A stretch of DNA of 33,152 bases from Candidatus Methanoplasma sp. GTDB lineage: Archaea; Thermoplasmatota; Thermoplasmata; Methanomassiliicoccales; Methanomethylophilaceae. Positions 21,708 through 30,423 of this stretch are shown here, in pieces (the first letter of the stretch is position 1; every line of letters begins with the position of its first letter). The position numbers and the translations under genes were made by a program. The stretch lies in the NCBI GenBank assembly GCA_031283015.1, contig JAITCQ010000002.1, positions 1 to 33,152 of the forward strand, given 5' to 3'. Below the pieces are notes generated by a model, which worked only from the letters and a program-made list of their open reading frames with translations, was not told where the DNA came from and ran no database searches.

Positions 21708-22537
21708 AATTCTGGAAATACCATGGGATCGGAAACGATTTCGTACTCATAGACGGCATAAGCGAGGACGTCGAGATAGACAGCGAGAGATGCAAGCTTA
21801 TCTGCGACCGGAACTACGGGATCGGAGCGGACGGGGTGGTGTTCCTGCTTCCGGGAAAGAACGCGGACGTGAGCATGAGGATCATCAATGCGGACGGCTC
21901 GGAGGCCGAGATGTGCGGTAACGGGATAAGGTGCCTTGCGAAGCACGCATACGACTTCAAGATCGTCGGCAAAGAGGAGATCTCGGTCGGTACCCCCGCG
22001 GGGATCAAGACCACAAAGGTGTTCCTTGACGGAGGGAAGGTCACCACAGTGATGGTGGACATGGGCGCCCCGATCCTTGATGGGAGGTCCATACCGATAG
22101 ATCACGACGGCGAGTTCATAGACCAGCCGTTCGCGCTGGATGGTCTTAACATAAAGGGGAGCGCGGTGTCGATGGGCAACCCCCACTTCGTCACGTTCTC
22201 GGACCTGAGCGAGAACGAGACCGATAGGCTCGGACCGATGATCGAGAGGCATCCTTTCTTCCCAAGAAGGACGAACGTCGAGTTCTGCAAGATCAGGGAC
22301 GGGAACATTTACATCAAAGTATACGAAAGAGGGGCCAGATGGACGCTGGCCTGCGGCACTGGCGCATGCGCGTCCGCCACGGCGGCGGCGCTGAACGGAA
22401 TGGTGCCGTTCGATGAGCCGGTCGACGTGCGTCTTCCGGGAGGATGGTTGAAAATAACAGTGGCCAAAGACCTTAGCCGCGTTCGCATGGAGGGGCCTGC
22501 GGCGCTGGTGTATGAAGGGAATATCATGGATGAGTGA
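21704..22537 (+). CDS. dapF: diaminopimelate epimerase
   Basis: 277 residues. Both cysteine bases of the two-base mechanism are present: AEMCGNGIRC and LACGTGACA; the start KYHGIGNDFVLID is diagnostic. It interconverts LL- and meso-diaminopimelate. The start overlaps the lysA stop (ATGA). The order lysA-dapF-dapL places the aminotransferase route upstream of epimerisation biochemically, though last in the operon. Confidence 0.96.
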   Translation: MKFWKYHGIGNDFVLIDGISEDVEIDSERCKLICDRNYGIGADGVVFLLPGKNADVSMRIINADGSEAEMCGNGIRCLAKHAYDFKIVGKEEISVGTPAGIKTTKVFLDGGKVTTVMVDMGAPILDGRSIPIDHDGEFIDQPFALDGLNIKGSAVSMGNPHFVTFSDLSENETDRLGPMIERHPFFPRRTNVEFCKIRDGNIYIKVYERGARWTLACGTGACASATAAALNGMVPFDEPVDVRLPGGWLKITVAKDLSRVRMEGPAALVYEGNIMDE

Positions 22538-23711
22538 TATATTGACAAATTTTGAGCAATCTGAAAGACTCAAGAAACTGCCGCCGTACCTTTTCGTAAG
22601 GTTAGAGGAGCTTGCGGCGACCAAGAGGAAAGAGGGCATGGATATGATCGACTTCGGCATCGGGGATCCCGATCTCCCGACCCCGGACAAGATCGTGAAG
22701 TCGCTGCAGATAGCGGCCGAGGACAACGAGAATCAGAAATACTCGTCGTCGCAGGGCGAGAAGGACCTGAGAGAAGCGGTGGCAAGATGGTATAAAAAAA
22801 GGTTCGGGGTGGACGTGGACCCAAAGACCCAGGTGTGTATAACATTGGGGTCGAAGGAAGCGATATTCAACATATCCCAAGCGTTCGTCAACCCGGAAGA
22901 GATCATCATAGCTCCAAGTCCGGGGTACCCCGTGTATTCGGGGGCGTCGGCGCTCTTCAACGAGGCCAGATGCGCCTCCGTCCCCCTCAGGGAGGATAAC
23001 GGTTGGCTGCTGGACGTGGAGGAATGCCCGAGGGACGCAAAGATGCTTTACCTCAACTACCCGAACAACCCGACCGGAGCTACCTGCGATCTCCCGTATC
23101 TCAGGAAGGTCTACGAATGGTGCAGGAGCACCAACACCATACTGTGCTACGACAACGCCTACTCGGAGATGTGTTACGACGACTACCGCGCCCCGTCCAT
23201 TCTTCAGGCCGGGCCGGACTGCATAGAGTTCGGATCGTTCTCCAAAACGTTCAACATGACGGGGTTCAGGCTCGGATATGCGGTAGGCCACCCGGACCTT
23301 GTGGCGGGACTCAAGAAATGCAAAGGCCAGATAGACTCAGGGGCCCCCATCTTCATACAGAAGGCGGGAATAACCGCCCTTGATATGTACGGCGAGGACG
23401 GCACGCCGCCCGGCATGATAAGGAGCAACATGGCCGCCTATGCCGAAAGGAGAGAGGTCCTCGTCAACGGCCTCAGGGAACTGGGATTCGACGTGGCCAT
23501 GCCCAAAGGGACGTTCTACGTATGGTTCAACTGCGGTATGCCGTCGGACGAGTTCACGGAGAAGATGATCGACCTGGGCATCATCGTGACGCCGGGGCCG
23601 GGATTCGGGCTGTCGGCCGAAGGCTACGTGCGCATGACTGTCACCGAACCCGTGGAACGCATAAAGGACGCGCTGCTGAGGATGAAACGCGGCGGCATCG
23701 GCCGCGCGTGA
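22530..23711 (+). CDS. dapL: LL-diaminopimelate aminotransferase
   Basis: 393 residues from ATG 22530 (8-nt overlap with dapF). Fold-type I aminotransferase with FGIGDPDLPTPDKI, YPNNPTGA, YDNAYSEMCYDD and the PLP lysine in FGSFSKTFNMTGFRLGY. Motif pattern and operon position match DapL, which turns tetrahydrodipicolinate directly into LL-DAP and replaces DapD, DapC and DapE; none of those is present. A generic aspartate aminotransferase is the alternative, made unlikely by context. Confidence 0.88.
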   Translation: MSDILTNFEQSERLKKLPPYLFVRLEELAATKRKEGMDMIDFGIGDPDLPTPDKIVKSLQIAAEDNENQKYSSSQGEKDLREAVARWYKKRFGVDVDPKTQVCITLGSKEAIFNISQAFVNPEEIIIAPSPGYPVYSGASALFNEARCASVPLREDNGWLLDVEECPRDAKMLYLNYPNNPTGATCDLPYLRKVYEWCRSTNTILCYDNAYSEMCYDDYRAPSILQAGPDCIEFGSFSKTFNMTGFRLGYAVGHPDLVAGLKKCKGQIDSGAPIFIQKAGITALDMYGEDGTPPGMIRSNMAAYAERREVLVNGLRELGFDVAMPKGTFYVWFNCGMPSDEFTEKMIDLGIIVTPGPGFGLSAEGYVRMTVTEPVERIKDALLRMKRGGIGRA

Positions 23712-23717
23712 CGCCGT

Positions 23718-24950
23718 TCACTTGGTCCCAAACTTCTTCCTCGAATACTTAAGGGCCTCTATCACCGGCAGCGGCTCCTGCAGAAGGAACGTTTCCAGCG
23801 CACCGCCTCCGGTGCTTACGTAGGATATCCTGTCGGCAAGGTCGAACCCCTCGGCGGCGCCGGCTGTGTGCCCTCCGCCCAGCACGGACAGCCCTTTGCT
23901 TTCGACCATCGCCATGATGAGCTGTTTGGTCCCGGACTCGAACCCGGGCTTCTCGAACATTCCGGCGGGGCCAGACATGAAGGACGTCTTCGAAGAGAGT
24001 ATGACCTTCCTGAATTTATCGATCGTCTGATCGCCAATGTCCAACGCGGGTTCTGCCGTCGGCATGTCCCCTATGTTGACGCACACCCTCCCGCCGTTCC
24101 TCTCCACCGCCACGTCGACCGGAAGAAGCACTTTCTGCCCGTATTTCGCAAGGACGTCCCTGGCCGCCTGGAAGTTCTTCTCCGTGAGTTCGCTTGCGAG
24201 GACCTTGCTGCTTGCCTCCCCGATGTCGACGCCCCTCGCGAGCAGGAATGCGTTCCCGGCCAGACCGACCACGATGACCGTGTCGGCTATGCCGCTGCCC
24301 AGCACGCGGTCTATCATGAAGGGGATGTCAGCGAACTTCGCTCCGCCCAGAATGAAGACGGACGGCTGCCTCGGTTTCTCAAGTATCGTTTTGAGGGCGT
24401 ATATCTCCCTGGCCATAAGCCTTCCGGACGCGGAGGGCAGCTTCATCGGGAAACCGACAAGGGAGCATTGCGAACGGTGAGATGCGCCGAATGCGTCGCA
24501 AACATAATAATCAAGAAGGGGGGACAGCTCCGCGACAAGTTCCGCCTCTGCGTGCTGGGACATTTCCGCCGTGACAGATTCGCAATCCATCTCCCTCACG
24601 TTGCCCAGCAGGATCACCTCCCCCGACCTCATTCCGGCTATCGCCTCTTTAGCTTCGGATCCGATGATGTCGTTAACGTACCTGACCGGTGCGTTGAGGT
24701 TCTTCGACAGACGGGATGCGTGCTGTTCCAGGTCCGTGAAGTCCCATGCGCCTTTCCTGCTCTGGTGCGCAAGTATCACCACCTTCGCCCGCTTTCCGAT
24801 AAGTTCCCTTACGGTGGGGACTATGCTCCTTATCCTTGCGTCGTTCAGTATCCTGAGCGTCTTCTTGTCGAGCGGACAGTTGATGTCCACCCTTAAAAGG
24901 ACCGTCCTGTCCTTGAAATTGAAATCCTCGAGCGTGTTGAAGTCCTTCGT
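23718..24950 (-). CDS. pgk: phosphoglycerate kinase, apparent ACG start
   Basis: 410 residues if read from 24950. Conserved parts: TVLLRVDINCPLDK (substrate Asp/Asn), LAHQSRKG, VREMDCE, CDAFGASHR, LGGAKFAD, TSFMSGPAGMFE and the nucleotide loop LGGGHTAGA...STGGGA. The first canonical start is GTG at 24890, but it is the Val codon of RVDIN, so it would delete about 20 conserved residues (KDFNTLEDFNFKDRTVLLR). These are encoded in frame upstream with no ATG, GTG or TTG. GGTGAG-ACT-ACG at 24948-24959 has the spacing of GGTGAT-N3-ATG, so ACG is the likely start or a mutated/mis-sequenced ATG. It is 10 nt after gap; both serve triose-phosphate conversion. Confidence 0.9.
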   Translation of the reverse strand, partial: TKDFNTLEDFNFKDRTVLLRVDINCPLDKKTLRILNDARIRSIVPTVRELIGKRAKVVILAHQSRKGAWDFTDLEQHASRLSKNLNAPVRYVNDIIGSEAKEAIAGMRSGEVILLGNVREMDCESVTAEMSQHAEAELVAELSPLLDYYVCDAFGASHRSQCSLVGFPMKLPSASGRLMAREIYALKTILEKPRQPSVFILGGAKFADIPFMIDRVLGSGIADTVIVVGLAGNAFLLARGVDIGEASSKVLASELTEKNFQAARDVLAKYGQKVLLPVDVAVERNGGRVCVNIGDMPTAEPALDIGDQTIDKFRKVILSSKTSFMSGPAGMFEKPGFESGTKQLIMAMVESKGLSVLGGGHTAGAAEGFDLADRISYVSTGGGALETFLLQEPLPVIEALKYSRKKFGTK

Positions 24951-24960
24951 AGTCTCACCT

Positions 24961-25977
24961 TTACCGAACGATGCCCAGAGCTTTGTTCGTCTTCGAGACG
25001 GACGCGCACGCGTCCTCCTCCAGCTTGCACATGGACCGTATGCAGTCCACGTTCTCCGGCACGACGTCCGACTCCTGATGCACAGCCTGATAATAATAAA
25101 GCATCCTGCCGACCGCTTTCACGCCGTCCTCCCACACGACCACCTCGTACATGTCGGACCTGTCTCTTCCGAGGTCCTTTCCGAGTTCCATTATCTCCGC
25201 GGTGCCTTTCAGCCCGCTGCCGCTCTTTATCAGCTTTACGCGGGGGGATGCTCGCATTATCTCGAGTATCTCTTCCGTGGAGGACTCCTTCTGGAGTTCG
25301 GCCGTCACCGTGTGGAGGTGCATCAGGGTGGTCGACGCTTTGATCGCCATCGTGTTGATGTTCAGCCACGGCATCACGCTTTTAACATCCGGGCCGTGGT
25401 GCGTCGGCAGTTTCACGATCGGCTCCAGCCCGTTTATAGGGCCGCTTTTGCTGTCGCCGGGGTCCGCAGCCCTTCTGACGAGCGTGGCGTAGACATTTGT
25501 TACCTTGATCTTCCGGTCAATGGGGAAAAGGGTCCTGAGAAGTCCGGTTGTGTTGCATGAGACCACCCTTGAAAATTGCGCGCCCCAGGATTCGCTGTAG
25601 TTCGCCGTGGAGTTGAAAGAGATGCCCGTAAGGCTGTGGTCCTCTCCCCCTTGGAATATCGCTTTTATTCCCGCCGCCTCGTACTCGGCCTTGTACGTCT
25701 CCCCCACGTCGCCGGGGGTGCAGTCAACGATTATCTCCGCCGCTTTGTACAGGTCCTTAATGGTCCCTTTGACGGGCATGCCCGCCGATCCGAACGCCTT
25801 AAGGCTTCCCTCTGGAACATAAAGGTCGAATCCCATATCAAGGGCGGTCTGCGCTTCGAAGGTGGGCCTCGTCTTCGTCACTCCCGAGATCTCCATATCC
25901 TCCTGCTTGCTCACCGCGGCGGCCACTCTTTTGCCGATCGTGCCGTAACCGTTTATCCCCACCTTTACTTTAGACAT
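24961..25977 (-). CDS. gap: glyceraldehyde-3-phosphate dehydrogenase (type II, archaeal)
   Basis: 338 residues from ATG 25977; the frame extends 5 codons more, but a TATA-like ATTTTATTT near 25999 predicts a start here. Rossmann loop KVGINGYGTIGKR; catalytic Cys141 in SCNTTGLLR; archaeal-type TPGDVGETY and LMHLHTV. Interconverts glyceraldehyde 3-phosphate and 1,3-bisphosphoglycerate, using NAD(P). Together with pgk it forms a two-gene operon, the reversible lower trunk of gluconeogenesis or glycolysis. Confidence 0.95.
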   Translation of the reverse strand: MSKVKVGINGYGTIGKRVAAAVSKQEDMEISGVTKTRPTFEAQTALDMGFDLYVPEGSLKAFGSAGMPVKGTIKDLYKAAEIIVDCTPGDVGETYKAEYEAAGIKAIFQGGEDHSLTGISFNSTANYSESWGAQFSRVVSCNTTGLLRTLFPIDRKIKVTNVYATLVRRAADPGDSKSGPINGLEPIVKLPTHHGPDVKSVMPWLNINTMAIKASTTLMHLHTVTAELQKESSTEEILEIMRASPRVKLIKSGSGLKGTAEIMELGKDLGRDRSDMYEVVVWEDGVKAVGRMLYYYQAVHQESDVVPENVDCIRSMCKLEEDACASVSKTNKALGIVR

Positions 25978-26104
25978 TGGATGCCTAACCATCTACAAAT
26001 AAAATAATCTTGCGAGCATTTGCGGGTTCCCGCCGGCCTGAGACCGCGCGGGGTTTCCCGTAATTTTATATGATTGTCTTTTGATACCCTGGTGAGGCAT
26101 ACTC

Positions 26105-27778
26105 ATGAAAGGATCTAGAGCACTACTCAAAATGCTGGAGGATAAGGGAGTTGAAACAATGTTCGGGTACCCGGGCGGCGTAGTGATCCCGATCTACGAT
26201 GAAATACTTGAATCGTCGATCAGACACGTCCTCGTACGCCATGAGCAGTGCGCCGCTCACATGGCGGACGGCTTCGCCAGAGCAAGCGGCTTCCCGGGCG
26301 TGTGCATGGCCACAAGCGGCCCCGGCGCCACAAATCTGGTCACAGGCATCGCCACGGCGTATGCCGATTCGATACCAATGATCGCGTTCACCGGCCAGGT
26401 CGGCACGGGGTCCCTAGGACTCGGCGCTTTCCAGGAGGTCGACGCATACAGCCTGATGATGCCCATAACAAAGCACAACTTCAGGGTCCTGGACCTGAAA
26501 AGGCTGCCGCACGCGATACTGGAGGCCTGGGAGGTCTGCCAGACGGGAAGGCCGGGTCCGGTCCACATCGATATCCCCGTTGATCAGGTCAACGCCGAGA
26601 TCGACGAGTCGCTGTTCAAAGAGAAATACGGCATAAAGAGGATGAAGGAGGACTACTCCGGCATCGAGCAGGCGGCGCAGTGGATAAAAGAAGCGCAGAG
26701 GCCGGTCATGCTGGTGGGCGGAGGGGTCATCGGTGCCAACGCCAGCCCGGAGATAATAAAGCTTGCGGAGATGACCAACATACCGGTGATAACGCCGCTG
26801 ATGGGTATCGGCGCGATACCCACGTCCCACCCCCTATGCATGGGATCCCTAGGGATGCACGGCAGGATGTGCTCGCTCAACGCGTTCAGGGATTCCGATC
26901 TGATAATCGCCATCGGCTCGAAGTTCTCGGACAGGACGTACAGCCCTCAGACATCACCTTCTAAAACAAGCAGGGTCATCCACATCGACATCGACCCCAC
27001 GGAGTTCGACAAACACGGGAGGGAGGCCGTCAACATAACCGGCGACGCGAAGAAGGCCGCCCTGATGCTCATCGAGAAGCTGGGCGGACAGAAAAGCAGC
27101 CGCCCGGATTGGGACAAGAACATCCAAGATCTGAAGGCCCGCTGCAAGTGCAACTATGATTACGATAACGTCCCCATCATCCCCCAGAAGATAATGTACG
27201 AGATCAACAAGATCACCAGAAAGGATAAGGACATAATAATCACCACGGACGTGGGACAGAACCAGATGTGGGCGATGCACTATCTGGAGATAGACCGCCC
27301 GAGACAGCTCATATCCTCCGGCGGCTTCGGCACCATGGGATTCGGCCTTCCGTCCGCGATAGGCGCGAAAGCCGCCTGCCCGGACAAGAAGGTGATGACC
27401 ATAACCGGCGACGGCGGACTGCAGATGGTCATGCAGGACATCGCCACCTCGGTGGCGGAGGACCTCCCCGTCGTTATATGCCTGCTGAACAACGGCTGGC
27501 TGGGCATGGTCAGGCAGTGGCAGAAGCTGTTCTGGAACAAGAGATACAGCAACACCAAGCTGGGCGCCGACCCGGATTTCGTGAAGATCGCGGAGGCGTT
27601 CGGCGCGAAGGGGATACACGTCGAGAGGCCCGGAGAGATACAGGACGCCCTCAAGAACGCGTTCGCCTGCGGGGAGACCTGCCTGGTAGAGATCATGGTC
27701 GACTGCGAGGAGGACATCACCCCAATGATACCGGCGAACCCCGCGCAGCCGCTGGTCAAAGGGCGTTGCAAGTTCTAA
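26105..27778 (+). CDS. ilvB: acetolactate synthase large subunit
   Basis: 557 residues. ThDP enzyme: catalytic Glu47 in VLVRHEQCAAHMADGFAR, SGPGATN, GQVGTGSLG, central FAD-like domain GGGVIGANASPE, and the ThDP/Mg motif TGDGGLQMVMQD ending in LNNGWLGMVRQW. Makes acetolactate or acetohydroxybutyrate for valine, leucine and isoleucine. TATA TTTTATATG near 26062-26072. The regulatory subunit ilvN normally follows; here it is missing and a hairpin terminator follows instead. Confidence 0.95.
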   Translation: MKGSRALLKMLEDKGVETMFGYPGGVVIPIYDEILESSIRHVLVRHEQCAAHMADGFARASGFPGVCMATSGPGATNLVTGIATAYADSIPMIAFTGQVGTGSLGLGAFQEVDAYSLMMPITKHNFRVLDLKRLPHAILEAWEVCQTGRPGPVHIDIPVDQVNAEIDESLFKEKYGIKRMKEDYSGIEQAAQWIKEAQRPVMLVGGGVIGANASPEIIKLAEMTNIPVITPLMGIGAIPTSHPLCMGSLGMHGRMCSLNAFRDSDLIIAIGSKFSDRTYSPQTSPSKTSRVIHIDIDPTEFDKHGREAVNITGDAKKAALMLIEKLGGQKSSRPDWDKNIQDLKARCKCNYDYDNVPIIPQKIMYEINKITRKDKDIIITTDVGQNQMWAMHYLEIDRPRQLISSGGFGTMGFGLPSAIGAKAACPDKKVMTITGDGGLQMVMQDIATSVAEDLPVVICLLNNGWLGMVRQWQKLFWNKRYSNTKLGADPDFVKIAEAFGAKGIHVERPGEIQDALKNAFACGETCLVEIMVDCEEDITPMIPANPAQPLVKGRCKF

Positions 27779-27785
27779 ACTCAAC

Positions 27786-27820
27786 TTTCAGGCCGCCAGA
27801 ACGAAAGCGGTGGCCTGAAA
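27786..27820 (+). terminator. 12-bp hairpin after ilvB
   Basis: TTTCAGGCCGCC (27786-27797) pairs with GGTGGCCTGAAA (27809-27820), one G-U. It lies 7 nt after the ilvB stop. It separates ilvB from the next genes. No long T-run follows. Confidence 0.5.
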
Positions 27821-27867
27821 TTCCACTCTAGATAAGCATATATATCGACATGTGTCTCTATAAAAGC

Positions 27868-28314
27868 ATGGTACAGACACTTGGTGAAGAGCTGTTACGT
27901 CGTTCGGAAACTAAGAAGGAAATAGAAAACATACAAAGCAGGATCCACGCAAACCTTTGGGTCCGGGAGAATGGCAGCCCCCTCGAAGACCCAAAGGAGT
28001 TGATCAAAGAGGCCTTAAGAATGAGTGATACTCTTTTTTGGCAGACCAAAATGATCAATGCCGTCAATAACAGGACGATGTTGCTGACCAATATGTCCCT
28101 ATCCGAAGCGATTGTCGAAAGGGAAATGATGATAAGAAATAGAAATATCCTTAACAAGGTCGTTGATGCGGCACAGAAAAGAGAGCAAACCGAAGTAAAA
28201 ATGGTCATAGCCGTTTCCATGGAGGAGATACGGAGCGATATCAATTTGCTTTCGATGAAAATCAAAGCGTTGGAGACAGAGATCCAGAAATTGAACTGGA
28301 AAACAGAAATATGA
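27868..28314 (+). CDS. DIP1984/septicolysin-like family protein
   Basis: 148 residues from ATG 27868, 26 nt after a CATATATATC TATA box (27838-27847), so leaderless. Almost entirely helical: LGEELLRRSETKKEIENIQS, then MSLSEAIVEREMMIRNRNIL, ending with KALETEIQKLNWKTEI. The length, coiled-coil pattern and NW-x-T-E end match the DIP1984 family, mostly found in bacteria and of unknown function. Its base composition is lower in GC than its neighbours, and together with the next gene it lies between ilvB and ilvC, which suggests recent acquisition. Confidence 0.65.
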   Translation: MVQTLGEELLRRSETKKEIENIQSRIHANLWVRENGSPLEDPKELIKEALRMSDTLFWQTKMINAVNNRTMLLTNMSLSEAIVEREMMIRNRNILNKVVDAAQKREQTEVKMVIAVSMEEIRSDINLLSMKIKALETEIQKLNWKTEI

Positions 28315-28587
28315 GGAGAAATCGTTGAGGGTAGTCTGTGAACAGAGGCGGGCAGGAAAGCAAAAATCCCTTTGTGGTTTGATCGTTGGGCATGGGACCG
28401 CCCGGAGACTGATCTCCCTGCAGTCCGTTAAGTCCAATACAAATCAAATTCTTATGGGTCATAATTTATGCCTTATAACCACTTGCCGATCTGCCACAGA
28501 CGAGGGCGGGTAAGGGGACGACGGTTTTTCGGAAATCCAAGGCTATGATGTGGATAATGACTATAGGTATCTCAACGATACAGAATC

Positions 28588-28908
28588 GTGGACCTTGCAG
28601 ACATCATATGCACCAAAGAATTGACATTCGAGGAAGTGTGTGAAATAGTTAGGCCTATAGCTGCAAAATACAATGTCGAACGCATCTATCTGTTCGGATC
28701 TAGGGCCCGCTGGGACAATAGGCGCGACAGCGATTACGATTTCTGTGTTTATCTGGGTCAGACAAGAGACCCGCTCCGGATCTGCAGTCTGATATGCGAC
28801 CTTGAGTCCGCACTCAGAAAGAAAGTGGATTTGGTCAGCGAGCACGCCTTACTGCCGGAGACCCTCCGGGAGGTGTTGGCGGATGGAAAGCTCGTCTACA
28901 AAGCGTGA
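28588..28908 (+). CDS. MNT-type minimal nucleotidyltransferase (orphan)
   Basis: 106 residues from GTG 28588. The nucleotidyltransferase signature is present: YLFGSRARWDNRRDSDYDFCVY with Gly-Ser and the Asp-x-Asp metal pair. In MNT-HEPN pairs such proteins inactivate the HEPN toxin by adding AMP to it. No HEPN gene is on either side: upstream is the DIP1984-like gene and downstream 134 nt lead to ilvC. TATA-like GACTATAGG (28559-28567) is at leaderless distance. The 28315-28587 interval holds no ORF or structure I could support. Confidence 0.8.
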   Translation: MDLADIICTKELTFEEVCEIVRPIAAKYNVERIYLFGSRARWDNRRDSDYDFCVYLGQTRDPLRICSLICDLESALRKKVDLVSEHALLPETLREVLADGKLVYKA

Positions 28909-29042
28909 CATTGACAAATTGGGGAGAGAAAAATCTGACTGAAATAGACATTTTCCATTTGCGTTCTTTGTGAGATCGTCCAACCCTGCGATAAGTATTA
29001 GTGTACCGAAGAAATGAACCTCTTAGCATAAGGTGGATATAA

Positions 29043-30026
29043 ATGCACATTTACCACGATTCGGATGTGGACTTGAATGTCCTCAAGGGAAAGAAGGTCT
29101 CGGTCCTAGGATACGGGGCGCAGGGAAGGGCGCAGGCGCTCTGCTTCCACGACTCGGGATTGGACGTGACTGTCGGTGTCAGGAAGGACGGGAAGTCCTG
29201 GAAGAAGGCGAGGGAGGACGGGCTCAAAGTGGCCGAGTTCGCCGACGCCGTGAAAGGAGCGGACGTCGTGATGATGCTGCTTCCCGACGAGATACAGCCG
29301 GACATGTACAAACAGTACGTGGAACCGAACCTCAAGGAAGGGGCGGCGCTTGAGTTCGCCCACGGATTCGCAATAACATACAAGCTCATCTCCCCGCCGA
29401 AGGGCGTGGACGTCATCATGATGGCTCCCAAGTCCCCGGGCGACATGGAGAGGGAGGTGTTCCTCCAGGGATTCGGCGTTCCGGCGCTGGTCTGCGTATA
29501 CCAAGATGCCACCGGGAACGCGAAAAAGATAGCTCTGGCACTTGCGAAGGGGCTCGGTGCAACCCGCGCGGGAGTTTTCGAGACAACGTTCGACTTCGAA
29601 ACGAAGACAGACCTCTTCGGCGAGCAGGCGGTCCTCTGCGGAGGACTCACTGCCATGATAAAAGCCGGATTCGAGACGCTGGTCGGCGGCGGATATCCGC
29701 CAGAGATGGCGTATTTCGAAGTCCTGCACGAAGTGAAGCTGATCCAGGACCTGATCAACAAAGGAGGCTTCGAGCTCATGTGGCACGTCGTTTCCAACAC
29801 TGCGGAGTACGGAGGGCTTACCAGAAGGGACAAGGTCATCACCGCCGAGTCCAAGAAGGGAATGAAATCCATATTGGACGATATAGAATCCGGAGCGTTC
29901 AAGAACGACTGGCGCGCCGAATGGGCCGCCGGGCTTGTGAACCTCAAGAGGCTGGAAGAGGAAGAGAAAAAACTGCAGCTTGAGGTCGTCGGCAAAGAGA
30001 TAAGACAGCTCTTCGAAAGGAAGTAA
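29043..30026 (+). CDS. ilvC: ketol-acid reductoisomerase (class I)
   Basis: 327 residues, class I length. N-terminal NADPH domain VSVLGYGAQGRAQALC; catalytic KARI domain with Asp/Glu metal ligands in GEQAVLCGGL (Glu) and the GYPPEMAYFEVLHEVKLI helix. Rearranges and reduces acetolactate to dihydroxyisovalerate. Ribosome binding site AGGTGGAT lies 3-4 nt before the ATG. Its normal partner ilvB lies 1.3 kb upstream, beyond two unrelated genes. Confidence 0.96.
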   Translation: MHIYHDSDVDLNVLKGKKVSVLGYGAQGRAQALCFHDSGLDVTVGVRKDGKSWKKAREDGLKVAEFADAVKGADVVMMLLPDEIQPDMYKQYVEPNLKEGAALEFAHGFAITYKLISPPKGVDVIMMAPKSPGDMEREVFLQGFGVPALVCVYQDATGNAKKIALALAKGLGATRAGVFETTFDFETKTDLFGEQAVLCGGLTAMIKAGFETLVGGGYPPEMAYFEVLHEVKLIQDLINKGGFELMWHVVSNTAEYGGLTRRDKVITAESKKGMKSILDDIESGAFKNDWRAEWAAGLVNLKRLEEEEKKLQLEVVGKEIRQLFERK

Positions 30027-30045
30027 ACTTCAAAGGGCCGATGGC

Positions 30046-30423
30046 ATGAGCAGGATCCGCATCAAAACAAGGAACGGCGAATATACCGCCGAACTTGACG
30101 GCTCGGACATCTCCAACGCCATCTGGCTCTCTTTACCTTTTACCGCGTCCATAAATATGCTGGGGTGTCAGATCTACTTCGAGATGCCCGTCGACTACGC
30201 CGAACCGGAACAGCTGGTGACGAAGCTGGAGGTGGGAGACATCGCTTACTGGCCGAAGGTTGGTGCACTTTGCATATTCTTCGGGCCCACGCCGCTCAGC
30301 GGCGACGACGGTCTCCCCGTTTCCCGGTATCCGGTGACGAAGATCGGCAGGATCCTCGGCGAGTGCTCGTCCATGGAATACGCCGGCGACCGCCAGCCCA
30401 TCACTCTCGAGAAGTCCTTCTGA
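30046..30423 (+). CDS. cyclophilin-like fold protein
   Basis: 125 residues. Matches the small archaeal/bacterial cyclophilin-like family: IKTRNGEYTAELDGSD, IWLSLPFTASINMLGCQIYFEMP, VGDIAYWPKVGALCIFFGPTP. The cyclophilin active-site residues are not clearly conserved, so peptidyl-prolyl isomerase activity should not be assumed. It is 19 nt after ilvC and may share its transcript. Its TGA abuts the stop of the convergent pepQ-like gene. Confidence 0.75.
   Translation: MSRIRIKTRNGEYTAELDGSDISNAIWLSLPFTASINMLGCQIYFEMPVDYAEPEQLVTKLEVGDIAYWPKVGALCIFFGPTPLSGDDGLPVSRYPVTKIGRILGECSSMEYAGDRQPITLEKSF

Noticed and set aside
28315-28587. Small gene between the DIP1984-like and MNT genes
   Set aside because: Short frames have no RBS, conserved pattern or promoter spacing.
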